Source of the DNA: Pseudomonadota bacterium
GTDB taxonomy: Bacteria; Pseudomonadota; Gammaproteobacteria; Burkholderiales; Thiobacillaceae
Reading direction: 5' to 3'
NCBI GenBank assembly: GCA_021848725.1
Contig: JAJZTS010000018.1
Location: 1-37,091, forward strand
Length of the DNA: 37,091 bases
How positions within the stretch are numbered: position 1 is the stretch's first letter; each line of letters starts with the position of its first letter. The position numbers were made by a program, and so were the translations under genes. The notes under the pieces were generated by a model. The model was given only the letters and a program-made list of their open reading frames with translations. It was not told where the DNA came from and searched no databases. Below are positions 1 to 7,975 of this stretch, one piece after another.

Positions 1-34
1 TTGCGGCTGCAAGCAGACCGCCGGCAACAAACGG

Positions 35-1852
35 TTACGGTGTTGCCCGATAGCCTGGAGGTCGAAAAATTCCGGCGGCTGCGGGTGTGGCTGCGTTGGC
101 GGGCAGCGGTGCCGCGGAGGCCTGGGCAGCGCGGGTAGCTTGCAGTAACGGCTTGATCTCGGGATAAAGCAAAGCCATCCGCCACAACTCCGCCTCATTG
201 CGTTCGCGAGAGGCTGGATAAGCACGTATTGCCTTGTCTAACAAGGCAATGGACTCGGTCTTTTGTCCGGCCATCCACAACCATGCCACATGGCGGTAGA
301 CCGTAGTGGCATTAGTCATTTGCCGTAAAACCTTCGCGCTCAAAGCGGTACGAGTCGTCACGGCCTCCTGTTCTTTGGTATCGACAGGCAAGGTTGCAAG
401 TAACGCATCCAGCTGCGGTTCAAGGAATGTAGCCAGTTGCGCCGACCTCAAGTTGTTCTGGATCAGGGCGACCGTTTCTGGTGTTCTTGCAGTGCCCCAA
501 GCTAGCATCATTCGTTCTATCGCGGAATAGCCAAACCATGTTGCCGTCAGGATTGAGCCGCCGATTAACAAGAACGCTGTGCACATGCGACGCAGACTGG
601 GCTGAGGGATGACAAGGTAATAAGGCCGATTGTCGGCCAAGGCAAATAACACCGCCGCCACACCCAGAAAATTGGCATACCAAAGCGGGTACTCCAGTAA
701 GCTGTGGATGGTTAGCACGCTGAGCAGGGCCATGACCCACCATCGATGAATAGAGTCTATGGTACGCAGGCCAACGATCAACCGCCAAGCGGCCCATGCC
801 AGCAGTGGGACTGCGACGATGCCGAACTCGGCCAGAAACTGGAGCACGATATTGTGCGAATGCTCGGCAACGACGTCTTCGAACCCGGCCAAAGTAGCAA
901 ACGGAGAGCCGCCGCTTAGGATGAGCTGGAAATGATGCCAGCCGTACTGCTGATAACCTACGCCGAACCAAGGTGCACTGAGAAAGGTTGCCCAGGCATC
1001 GCGCCATAACGAAAGGCGAATGATGAAATCGCCAAATCCAGCCAGTCGGCGATTGGCTGTCATCAGGCCAAGTGCATCGAGGCCTTGCTGAATCAAAAAG
1101 AAGACCGGCAAAGCCCCCAAACAAATTAGTAGCAAACGGCGCGAGTCTAGTTCTTTGCGCTGGCGGAAAAGCCAAAAGGCCAGAGCGGTGCATGCAAGCA
1201 GATACAGCCATGCGCTGCGCGAACCAGACATGGCTAGAGCGCTCAACAGCAATAGGCCTGCAGGCAGCGCTATAGCCGAGCGCAACCGCCCCTGCATGTT
1301 GAGATATATCGCCGAGGCCAACGCAAGCGTCTGATAGTCGGCAAAATGGTTTGCCTGTGCCAGATTGCCATATATCACTGCACGAGGCGGCTGCAGTACA
1401 AAAGGCAGGCCATTTGATGCGCCGGAGAATTGCAGGGCAGCAACGAAGGTATTGATCAGCCCGCCGGCCAATAAAGCCCAGGCGAGGCTACTGGCTACGT
1501 GCCCCAGACCCAAAACCTGCGTCAGGCGTCGGCTTGCCAGTAGCAAGAGAACGGCCCATAACAGATACAGGGCGGCTAGCACGGCTTGGCTCGGATAGTT
1601 TACTTTGCCCAAGAGCGCTTGGAGTAAAACCAGCGCTGTCAGGCCAAGCGGAAACCAAATGATGCGCGGGATTTCGAGCGGCTGGGCCGAGCGCACAAAC
1701 ATTGCGAGTAAGACTATCAGCCCGATCAGTCCCGCAACCCATTCCCCATAAAAGGTCGGGATGGGCAGGGTATGCTTGGCAATGACAAAGGGTAGGCAGG
1801 CCAGTCCTGCCAAGCCTAGATTGGCGATTCTCGCGGAAAGCGGGACGGTCAT
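35..1852 (-). CDS. PglL/TfpO-type pilin O-oligosaccharyltransferase
   Basis: Polytopic inner-membrane protein of 605 residues that should transfer a lipid-linked glycan onto pilin on the periplasmic side. About a dozen hydrophobic segments fill the first 440 residues. The long periplasmic loop holds the EHSHNIVLQFLAEFG stretch, which matches the conserved His motif of Wzy/WaaL/PglL ligases. It is followed by LEYPLWYANF, typical of the PglL subgroup, and a soluble C-terminal tail. The start at 1852 (MTVPLSARIANL) is chosen because the longer frame to 1969 runs back through the pilin stop and the terminator. It lies just downstream of the pilin gene on the same strand, and that neighbour argues for a pilin ligase rather than WaaL or Wzy. 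The transferred glycan and the glycosylated residue cannot be read from sequence. Confidence 0.85.
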   Translation of the reverse strand: MTVPLSARIANLGLAGLACLPFVIAKHTLPIPTFYGEWVAGLIGLIVLLAMFVRSAQPLEIPRIIWFPLGLTALVLLQALLGKVNYPSQAVLAALYLLWAVLLLLASRRLTQVLGLGHVASSLAWALLAGGLINTFVAALQFSGASNGLPFVLQPPRAVIYGNLAQANHFADYQTLALASAIYLNMQGRLRSAIALPAGLLLLSALAMSGSRSAWLYLLACTALAFWLFRQRKELDSRRLLLICLGALPVFFLIQQGLDALGLMTANRRLAGFGDFIIRLSLWRDAWATFLSAPWFGVGYQQYGWHHFQLILSGGSPFATLAGFEDVVAEHSHNIVLQFLAEFGIVAVPLLAWAAWRLIVGLRTIDSIHRWWVMALLSVLTIHSLLEYPLWYANFLGVAAVLFALADNRPYYLVIPQPSLRRMCTAFLLIGGSILTATWFGYSAIERMMLAWGTARTPETVALIQNNLRSAQLATFLEPQLDALLATLPVDTKEQEAVTTRTALSAKVLRQMTNATTVYRHVAWLWMAGQKTESIALLDKAIRAYPASRERNEAELWRMALLYPEIKPLLQATRAAQASAAPLPANAATPAAAGIFRPPGYRATP

Positions 1853-1860
1853 GAGAGTGC

Positions 1861-1890
1861 GAAAAAAAACCGCCCCAAAGGGCGGTTTAA
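1861..1890 (-). terminator. Rho-independent terminator after the pilin gene
   Basis: On the minus strand an AACCGCCC / GGGCGGTT stem with a short TTTG loop is followed by a run of eight T. It lies between the pilin stop (1905) and the ligase start (1852). The ligase would then be read by partial read-through, giving much pilin and little ligase, unless it has its own promoter. Confidence 0.85.
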
Positions 1891-1904
1891 TGACTTGGCT
1901 CGAA

Positions 1905-2363
1905 TTACGCGCAATCAGCCGTGCTGAAATTCTTCGGCATAAGCTTCTTAATACTAGTGGTGGTGCCATTCTCTAGGCCGCGACCTTCCCAGGTCTTGCC
2001 GCCATCGGTCGTACGGACACATAGCGTCGCACCGTTGACATCGGCATGGACGCCCTTGACGACCGTGCGGACCTCAACCGTATTGATATTGGCGGTGGCG
2101 CCGATGCCGACGCTACTGACGTATTGCGAGGAATAGCTGGGGTCGGCAAGGGTGAAATTGGTAAAGCCGCCGTTGGTGGTATAGAACTCCATCGCCTGCA
2201 ATTTCAACTCGTCCAGTTTGGCCAGGGGCTCGGACAGCTTGGCCTTCTTGGTGTAGTCCTGGTAGGCGGGGATTGCGACGGCGGCGAGGATGCCGACGAT
2301 GGCCACCACGATCAGCAGTTCGATCAGGGTGAAGCCGGCTTGTACTTTGCGCATGGCTTGCAT
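1905..2363 (-). CDS. Type IV major pilin precursor (PilA/PilE-like)
   Basis: Prepilin of 152 residues. A short basic leader MQAMRKVQAG is followed by the type III signal FTLIELLIVVAIVGILAAVA. Prepilin peptidase should cut between G10 and F11, giving a mature protein of 142 residues with Glu at position 5. Cys115 and Cys151 can form the C-terminal D-loop disulfide typical of major pilins. The start at 2363 is set by an AAGGAG ribosome site at 2371-2376 with 7-nt spacing; the inner ATG at 2354 is too far from it. The gene has its own sigma-54 promoter and terminator, as expected for an abundant subunit, and is followed by a PglL-type ligase. Other pilus genes are not in the window, so major rather than minor pilin is inferred from the expression signals and the neighbour. 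Confidence 0.92.
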   Translation of the reverse strand: MQAMRKVQAGFTLIELLIVVAIVGILAAVAIPAYQDYTKKAKLSEPLAKLDELKLQAMEFYTTNGGFTNFTLADPSYSSQYVSSVGIGATANINTVEVRTVVKGVHADVNGATLCVRTTDGGKTWEGRGLENGTTTSIKKLMPKNFSTADCA

Positions 2364-2410
2364 GGTGTGTCTCCTTGAGAAAATAAACTCCGCTGAGCGG
2401 CCTGTTCTTT

Positions 2411-2429
2411 GCAGCGAGAACTGTGCCAA
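2411..2429 (-). promoter_or_regulatory. Sigma-54 (RpoN) promoter of the pilin gene
   Basis: The minus strand reads TTGGCACAGTTCTCGCTGC. The GG at 2427-2426 and GC at 2415-2414 are exactly 10 nt apart, as required at -24/-12, and the -24 half is a perfect TTGGCAC. Transcription would start near 2402, giving a 5' leader of about 40 nt. Pilin genes in Pseudomonas and relatives are RpoN/PilR dependent. The activator site would lie upstream, beneath the 5' flank of the helicase gene. Confidence 0.8.
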
Positions 2430-2542
2430 GGTGGTTTTTAGCAAATAAAACAACGAACTGCAAAGTGTTTTGCATGATGTGGCGGCCCGGGGCTGACGTT
2501 TTGCGGCACGGGTGTTGCCCTGGCGCGTCAGTCCGGCCTCGT

Positions 2543-2548
2543 TACAAT
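2543..2548 (+). promoter_or_regulatory. -10 element of the helicase gene, possibly leaderless transcript
   Basis: TACAAT ends 6 nt before the chosen ATG at 2555. No convincing -35 hexamer stands at 16-18 bp, and no ribosome-binding sequence lies between the hexamer and the ATG. The transcript would begin at or next to the start codon. Confidence 0.4.
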
Positions 2549-2554
2549 CCCGGC

Positions 2555-5500
2555 ATGCGACTCGCCCCCAACCCCTTGCTCGCCGCCCTCGACCCCCGTG
2601 CCAATGCCGTGGTCGAGGCCTGCGCCGGTAGCGGCAAGACCTGGCTCCTGGTCTCGCGCATGATCCGGCTGATGCTGGCCGGGGCCGAACCTTCCGAATT
2701 GTTGGCGATCACTTTTACCCGCAAGGCGGCGGGCGAGATGCGGGCGCGCTTGTTGGAGTGGCTGGAGTTGCTGGCGCTTGGCAGCGAGGCCGAGGTCATC
2801 GAGTTTTTGACCCAGCGCGGATTCGCCGCGGCCGAGGCGGCCCAGAGGCTGCCCCAGGCGCGCGGCTTGTTCGCGGCCGTGGTCAATGCCCGGCCGGGGC
2901 CGGAGATCACCACCTTTCACGGTTGGTTCCTGAAACTCTTGGCGCACGCCCCGCTGGCGCAGCGGCCGCCGGGCAATCTGATCGAGAGCACGGCTTTGCT
3001 GCTGGACGAGGCCTGGCTCGGCTTTGCCGAAGCGCTGCGCAAGAAAGCGGGCTCAGCGGAAGAGCAGGCCTTTCGGGCGCTGATCGCCGAGCTGCCGCTG
3101 GCCAGCGTGCGCCAGTTGTTGGAGGGCTTTGTGCAAAAGCGGGCCGAGTGGTGGGCCTGGGCCGAGGGCCGGGCCGAGCCGCTGACCGAGGCCGCGGCTG
3201 AGTTGAGCGCGCTGGTCGGCGTGAGCGAGGAGGCCGATGTGCTGGCGCCGCTTTTTGCCGACGAAATCTTCGCAGCGCATCTGCGCGAATATCTAAGCCT
3301 GCTGGAAAAGAACGCAACGGGGCACAAGAAGTCCGGCGAGCGGGCCGGCAAGCTGGCCCAGTCGCTGCAAGCGACGGATAAAGGCCTCTGGTTTTCCGGC
3401 GTGTGCTCAGCCTTGTTGAGCCAGGAAGGCCAGGCTTACGCCGACTACAAGGCCGGGCCGGCTATGGACAAGCGCCTGGCGCCTGTTGCGAGCGAGCACT
3501 TCCTGGCACTGCATGCACGATTGAGCCGGCGTCTCGGCGATACCCAGGCGCTGCTCGACGAACAAGCCGCGCTGAAGTTGAATCGCTGGGGCCTTACCGC
3601 CGGGCTCGCCTTTCTCGATTTCTATCAGCGGCTGAAGGCCGAACGCGACGGCCTCGATTTCACCGATGCCGAATGGGAGGCATGTCGCCTGCTCGGCGAT
3701 GGCGAGACCTCGGCCGCGATCCAGATGAAGCTGGATGCCCGCTACAAACACCTGCTGCTCGACGAATTCCAGGATGCCAACCCGCTGCAATGGCGCATCC
3801 TGCGCGAGTGGCTGGCCGCCTACGGCGGCGATGCGGAACGGCCGTCGGTGTTCGTGGTCGGCGATCCAAAGCAATCGATCTACCGGTTCCGCCGGGCGGA
3901 ACCGCGGGTGTTGCTGGAGGCGCGGGCCTTTCTCGAACGCCACTTCGATGCGCATTATTTCCCGCAGAACGAAACCCGCCGCTGTGCGCCGGCCGTGGTG
4001 GCTTGGGTCAATGCCTATTTCGACGGCCGCGACGGTTACCCCGGTTTTGCCGCGCACTTGGCGCACAAAACGCAGCTGCCTGGCTGGTGCGAAGTGATCG
4101 CGGTGCCCGTGGCGGAAAAGCCGGAAGCCAGGCCCGGCCCCGATTTTCGCAATCCGCTGACCACGCCGGCGCCAGAAGAGATCGAGAAGCGCGCCGGCGA
4201 AGCCCTGGCCGTGGCCGAGCGCATCCAGTCCCTGGTCGGGCGTTTGCACGTGGGCGAGCCGGCGCGGCCCGCGCGCTATGGCGATATCCTGGTGTTGTCC
4301 GCCACCCGTTCCGGGCTCGACGTGTTCGAGGCGGCGTTCAAGCAGGCGGGCATCCCTTTCGTCGGCAACCGGCGCGGTGAGTTGCTCAACACGCTGGAGG
4401 CAGCCGATCTCATCGCACTGCTGACCTTCTTGACCATGCCGTTCAACGACCTGGCGTTGGCCCAGGTCTTGAAGAGCCCGATCTTCGCCTTGAGCGACGA
4501 CGATTTGATGACGCTGGCGCGACAAGGCCAGGGTGCTTGGTATGAACGCGTGCAGGCTTGGGGCGGCGAGCCGGCGGCGCCGGCGCATGTGCAACGCGCG
4601 CAAAGCGTGTTGGCGGCGTGGCTCGCCGACGCTGGCCGGCTACCGGCGCATGACCTGCTCGATCGCATCTTCCACGAGGCCGAGGTCGAGGCGCGTTATG
4701 CCGCCGCCGTCCCCGAGCGCTTGCGGGCGGGCGTGCTGGCCAACCTACAGACCTTTCTCGGCCTGACCTTGGAAGTCGGCGGCGGCCGCTATCCCAGCCT
4801 GCCGCGTCTGCTGGATGAATTGAAAGCGCTGCGCGACAAGGCGGGCGGCGACGCGCCGGACGAGGCGGCGACCGATCACGGCGACAGCGTTCGCATGCTC
4901 ACCATCCATTCCGCCAAGGGCTTGGAGGCGCCGGTGGTGTTTCTGATCAAGGCCGACGAAGAAGGGGGCGATCGCGACCACTATGGCGCCCTGATCGATT
5001 GGCCGGCGGCCGAGCATAAGCCGCGCCACTTCTCGCTGTTCGGGGCCAAGGCTTGGCGCGGCCGCGGCCGCGACGCCCTGTTCGAGCAGGAGCGGCAGAT
5101 GGCCGAGCGCGAGCGGCTCAACCTGCTCTATGTGGCGATGACCCGGGCCGAGCAGGCCTTGTTCGTCACGGGCCTGGATACGGAAGACAGGGGCTGGCTG
5201 TCGCAATTGCAGGTCGCGCTCGGTGTGCTCGAATCGTCCGATGTGCCCAAGCTGCTTTGGCAGGAAACGGCGGCCACAGTTAGCGCACAGGGCAGCGAAC
5301 CGGTGCTGTTGCCTGCGGCCAAGCCGGTCGGCCAACTGCGCGGCATGGCGGGGGCGGAGGCGACCTTCGGCATCCTGGTGCATCGCTATCTCGAAGCGCT
5401 GACCGGCGGCCAGGCCGTGGCGGCGCACGATCAAACGACCGCGCCGGTACTGCACGAGCAGGCCCGCAGCGTGGCCGAGCGCTTGATCGCACAACCGAGC

Positions 5501-5791
5501 CTGGCGCGTTTCTTCGATGCCGGCCAATTCCGGCGCGCCCGCAACGAGCTGGAATACCTGGCGGTCGACGGCGCGCCGCGTCGGATCGACCGGCTGGTCG
5601 AGTTCGACGACGCGATCTGGGTGTTGGACTACAAGACCGGCGGATTGGACGAGCCCGATCTTGCCCGCCGGGCGGCGCCGCACTTGGCCCAGCTCGCCGA
5701 TTACCGGCAGGCGGTGACGGCGCTTTACCCGGAACGGCCGGTGCGCGCCGCCTTGATCTTTACCGACGGCCAAATCTTCGTCGTGTCATAG
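2555..5791 (+). CDS. AddA/RecB-like UvrD-family helicase with C-terminal PD-(D/E)XK nuclease
   Basis: Superfamily 1A helicase-nuclease of 1078 residues for double-strand-break end resection. Walker A is CAGSGKT at residues 23-29, followed by motif Ia TFTRKAAGEMRARL. Motif II LLDEFQDANPLQW is near residue 403 and motif III VVGDPKQSIYRFRRAEP follows. Motif V (TIHSAKGLEAPVVF) and motif VI (LLYVAMTRAEQAL) lie in the C-terminal half. The nuclease domain ends the protein with GILVHRYLEAL, RIDRLVEF and LDYKTG near residue 1025, so the nuclease looks intact. Start 2555 (MRLAPNPLLAAL) replaces the longer frame from 2423, which would add 44 residues that overlap the pilin promoter. AddA normally acts with AddB, which is usually next door. 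Here the neighbours are a pilin gene and argJ, so the partner must be elsewhere. Confidence 0.88.
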   Translation: MRLAPNPLLAALDPRANAVVEACAGSGKTWLLVSRMIRLMLAGAEPSELLAITFTRKAAGEMRARLLEWLELLALGSEAEVIEFLTQRGFAAAEAAQRLPQARGLFAAVVNARPGPEITTFHGWFLKLLAHAPLAQRPPGNLIESTALLLDEAWLGFAEALRKKAGSAEEQAFRALIAELPLASVRQLLEGFVQKRAEWWAWAEGRAEPLTEAAAELSALVGVSEEADVLAPLFADEIFAAHLREYLSLLEKNATGHKKSGERAGKLAQSLQATDKGLWFSGVCSALLSQEGQAYADYKAGPAMDKRLAPVASEHFLALHARLSRRLGDTQALLDEQAALKLNRWGLTAGLAFLDFYQRLKAERDGLDFTDAEWEACRLLGDGETSAAIQMKLDARYKHLLLDEFQDANPLQWRILREWLAAYGGDAERPSVFVVGDPKQSIYRFRRAEPRVLLEARAFLERHFDAHYFPQNETRRCAPAVVAWVNAYFDGRDGYPGFAAHLAHKTQLPGWCEVIAVPVAEKPEARPGPDFRNPLTTPAPEEIEKRAGEALAVAERIQSLVGRLHVGEPARPARYGDILVLSATRSGLDVFEAAFKQAGIPFVGNRRGELLNTLEAADLIALLTFLTMPFNDLALAQVLKSPIFALSDDDLMTLARQGQGAWYERVQAWGGEPAAPAHVQRAQSVLAAWLADAGRLPAHDLLDRIFHEAEVEARYAAAVPERLRAGVLANLQTFLGLTLEVGGGRYPSLPRLLDELKALRDKAGGDAPDEAATDHGDSVRMLTIHSAKGLEAPVVFLIKADEEGGDRDHYGALIDWPAAEHKPRHFSLFGAKAWRGRGRDALFEQERQMAERERLNLLYVAMTRAEQALFVTGLDTEDRGWLSQLQVALGVLESSDVPKLLWQETAATVSAQGSEPVLLPAAKPVGQLRGMAGAEATFGILVHRYLEALTGGQAVAAHDQTTAPVLHEQARSVAERLIAQPSLARFFDAGQFRRARNELEYLAVDGAPRRIDRLVEFDDAIWVLDYKTGGLDEPDLARRAAPHLAQLADYRQAVTALYPERPVRAALIFTDGQIFVVS

Positions 5792-5800
5792 CCGGCGGCG

Positions 5801-5829
5801 TAAAATAGCGCTTTCTTTTCCGAAAGCGC
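5801..5829 (+). promoter_or_regulatory. argJ -10 element and 5' leader hairpin
   Basis: TAAAAT at 5801-5806 is followed at once by a perfect 8-bp stem, GCGCTTTC (5808-5815) and GAAAGCGC (5822-5829), with loop TTTTCC. It ends 7 nt before the argJ ATG. The mRNA would begin within or just before the stem. The same layout with a loop sharing TTCC occurs before mpl. Confidence 0.5.
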
Positions 5830-5836
5830 ACGCACC

Positions 5837-7066
5837 ATGCCGGTCAAACTCACCGCCCCCGACCCCGCCAGTCTGTTGCCCGTGCCCGGCGTCGAGCTCG
5901 GCATCGCCTCCGCCGGCATCAAGAAGCCGGGGCGCAAGGACGTACTGGTCATGCGCATCGCGCACGATGCCGAAGTGGTCGGCGTGTTCACCCAGAATCG
6001 CTTCTGCGCCGCACCGGTCGTCGTATGCAAGGAACACTTGCATGCTGATTCTGGCATCCGCGCCCTGGTGGTGAACACCGGCAACGCCAATGCCGGCACC
6101 GGCGAGGACGGCCTGCGCCGCGCACGCGAGACCTGCGCCGCGCTGGCGCAGCAACTGGCGTTGAAGCCCGAACAAGTGCTGCCTTTTTCCACCGGAGTGA
6201 TCTTGGAGCCGCTGCCGCACGACAAGATCATCGCCGCGCTACCGGCCGCCCTGGGCGATATGAAGTCCGCCAATTGGGCCAATGCCGCCGAGGCGATCAT
6301 GACCACCGACATCGTGGCCAAGGCCGGCTCGCGCAAGGTGGTGCTCGACGGCGTCGAATTCGTGGTCACCGGCATCGCCAAGGGCTCGGGCATGATCCAC
6401 CCGAACATGGCGACCATGCTGTCTTTTGTCGCCACCGATGCGCCGGTCTCTTGCGAGGCGCTGGAGGCGATCCTGCGCTTCGCCGCGAACAAATCGTTCA
6501 ATTGCATCACCGTCGACGGCGATACCTCGACCAACGACGCCTGCATCCTGATCGCCACTGGCGCGACCGAGGCGCCGGTGCTGATGGACGACGGCGACCC
6601 GCGCTTCGTGCCGCTGCGCGACGCGGTGACCGAGCTCATGGTCGAGCTGGCCCAGGCCATCGTGCGCGACGGCGAGGGCGCCACCAAGTTCATGACCGTG
6701 CAGGTCGAAGGCGGCCGCGCCGAGGCGGAATGCAAGCAGATCGCCTATGCCGTGGCCAAGTCGCCGCTGGTCAAGACCGCCTTCTTCGCCTCCGACCCCA
6801 ACCTCGGCCGCATCCTCGCCGCCATCGGCTATGCCGGCATCGACGATCTCGACGTGAACAGGGTCAAGCTGTTCCTCGGCGATGTCCTGGTTGCCGAGAA
6901 TGGCGGCCGCGCCGCGAGCTACCAGGACGAAGCCGGTCGCCGGGTGATGGCCGAGTCGGACATCCGGGTCCGCATCGAACTGAATCGCGGTACCGCCAGT
7001 GCCACGGTATGGACCTGCGATTTCTCCTACGACTATGTGAAGATCAACGCCGAGTACCGCACCTAA
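5837..7066 (+). CDS. argJ: Bifunctional ornithine acetyltransferase / N-acetylglutamate synthase (ArgJ)
   Basis: Cytoplasmic arginine biosynthesis enzyme of 409 residues. It recycles the acetyl group from N-acetylornithine to glutamate; many homologues also use acetyl-CoA. The family signature [14 protein letters not shown] is present, with the self-cleavage site between Ala192 and Thr193. Thr193 becomes the nucleophile of the beta chain. The C-terminal [16 protein letters not shown] block is also typical. Length and ends match the family. It stands alone, as arg genes are often scattered in betaproteobacteria, and has its own promoter with a leader hairpin. The next gene follows after a short repeat. 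Confidence 0.96.
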   Translation: MPVKLTAPDPASLLPVPGVELGIASAGIKKPGRKDVLVMRIAHDAEVVGVFTQNRFCAAPVVVCKEHLHADSGIRALVVNTGNANAGTGEDGLRRARETCAALAQQLALKPEQVLPFSTGVILEPLPHDKIIAALPAALGDMKSANWANAAEAIMTTDIVAKAGSRKVVLDGVEFVVTGIAKGSGMIHPNMATMLSFVATDAPVSCEALEAILRFAANKSFNCITVDGDTSTNDACILIATGATEAPVLMDDGDPRFVPLRDAVTELMVELAQAIVRDGEGATKFMTVQVEGGRAEAECKQIAYAVAKSPLVKTAFFASDPNLGRILAAIGYAGIDDLDVNRVKLFLGDVLVAENGGRAASYQDEAGRRVMAESDIRVRIELNRGTASATVWTCDFSYDYVKINAEYRT

Positions 7067-7071
7067 CCGTC

Positions 7072-7091
7072 ATTCCCGCATACGTGGGAAT
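7072..7091. repeat. dRS3-like inverted repeat
   Basis: ATTCCCGCATACGTGGGAAT has the exact ATTCCC-N8-GGGAAT form of the dRS3 repeat best known in Neisseria and seen in other proteobacteria. It starts 6 nt after the argJ stop, within the 42-nt gap before the DUF815 gene. I saw no second copy in this window. Confidence 0.6.
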
Positions 7092-7108
7092 CCATGTGGA
7101 CGCCTGCC

Positions 7109-7975
7109 ATGAGTGATTCGCTGAACAACTTCCTGCAACGCGCCGGCGACCTGCTCGCCCGGCTCGATGCCTGGCTGCCGCCCACACCGCCCAGGATCGA
7201 CTGGAAACAGGTGCAGGCCGCGCGCTGGCAGCGCCACTTCCAGCACGGCGCGCTGCTGCCGGTGGCTGAGCCGCAGATCGTGGCCTGGAAGAGCCTGCGC
7301 GGCATCGACGAGCAGAAGGCCGAGCTCGACCGCAACACCAGGCAGTTCGTCCAGGGCCTGCCGGCCAACAACGCGTTGCTCTCGGGCAGCCGCGGCTGCG
7401 GCAAGTCCTCGCTGGTGCGGGCGGTGCTTGGCCGCCATGCCAAACAGGGCCTGCGCCTGATCGAGGTCGACCGCGCCGATCTGGTGCACCTGCCGGCGAT
7501 CGCCGCGGCCATCGCCGGCCAGCCCTACCGCTTCATCGTGTTCTGCGACGACCTCTCGTTCGAGGCCGACGACCCCGCCTACAAGGCGCTGAAGGCCGTG
7601 CTCGATGGCAGCATCGCCGGTGCGCCGCAAAACATGTTGATCTACGCCACCTCGAACCGGCGCCACCTGATGCCCGAGTTTTTCAGCGAGAACGACGAGG
7701 CCACGCGCCGCGGCGGCGAGGTGCATCCGGGCGAGAGCACCGAGGAGAAGCTGTCGCTGGCCGACCGCTTCGGCCTCTGGCTGTCCTTCTTCCCCTTCGA
7801 TCAGGACGCCTATCTCGACATCGTCGAGAGCTGGGTCACGGCGCTTGGCGGCAGCATCGGCCAGGTCATGCGTATCGAGGCCTTGCAATGGGCCATCTTC
7901 CGCGGCGGTCGCAGCGGCCGGGTGGCGCGCCAGTTCGCCGCCGACTGGGCCGGCCGCCAGGGCCTGAAAAAATGA
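7109..7975 (+). CDS. DUF815 family AAA+ ATPase
   Basis: Predicted cytoplasmic P-loop ATPase of 288 residues. Walker A is GSRGCGKSS with Lys99, Walker B is FIVFCDDLSF with Asp147/Asp148, and a sensor-like YATSNRRHLMPE follows. This arrangement matches the DUF815 (COG2607) AAA+ family, whose biological role is not established. I chose the start at 7109 (MSDSLNNFLQRAG). An in-frame ATG at 7094 lies at the edge of the dRS3-like repeat and would add MWTPA. Neither start has a clear ribosome site. The stop overlaps the next start as ATGA, so it is translationally coupled to the Nudix gene. Confidence 0.85.
   Translation: MSDSLNNFLQRAGDLLARLDAWLPPTPPRIDWKQVQAARWQRHFQHGALLPVAEPQIVAWKSLRGIDEQKAELDRNTRQFVQGLPANNALLSGSRGCGKSSLVRAVLGRHAKQGLRLIEVDRADLVHLPAIAAAIAGQPYRFIVFCDDLSFEADDPAYKALKAVLDGSIAGAPQNMLIYATSNRRHLMPEFFSENDEATRRGGEVHPGESTEEKLSLADRFGLWLSFFPFDQDAYLDIVESWVTALGGSIGQVMRIEALQWAIFRGGRSGRVARQFAADWAGRQGLKK

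Noticed and set aside
3407-4603. 398-codon minus-strand frame within the helicase gene
   Set aside because: It lies opposite conserved helicase motifs and its product is low in complexity with no domain, as expected for an antisense shadow in GC-rich DNA.
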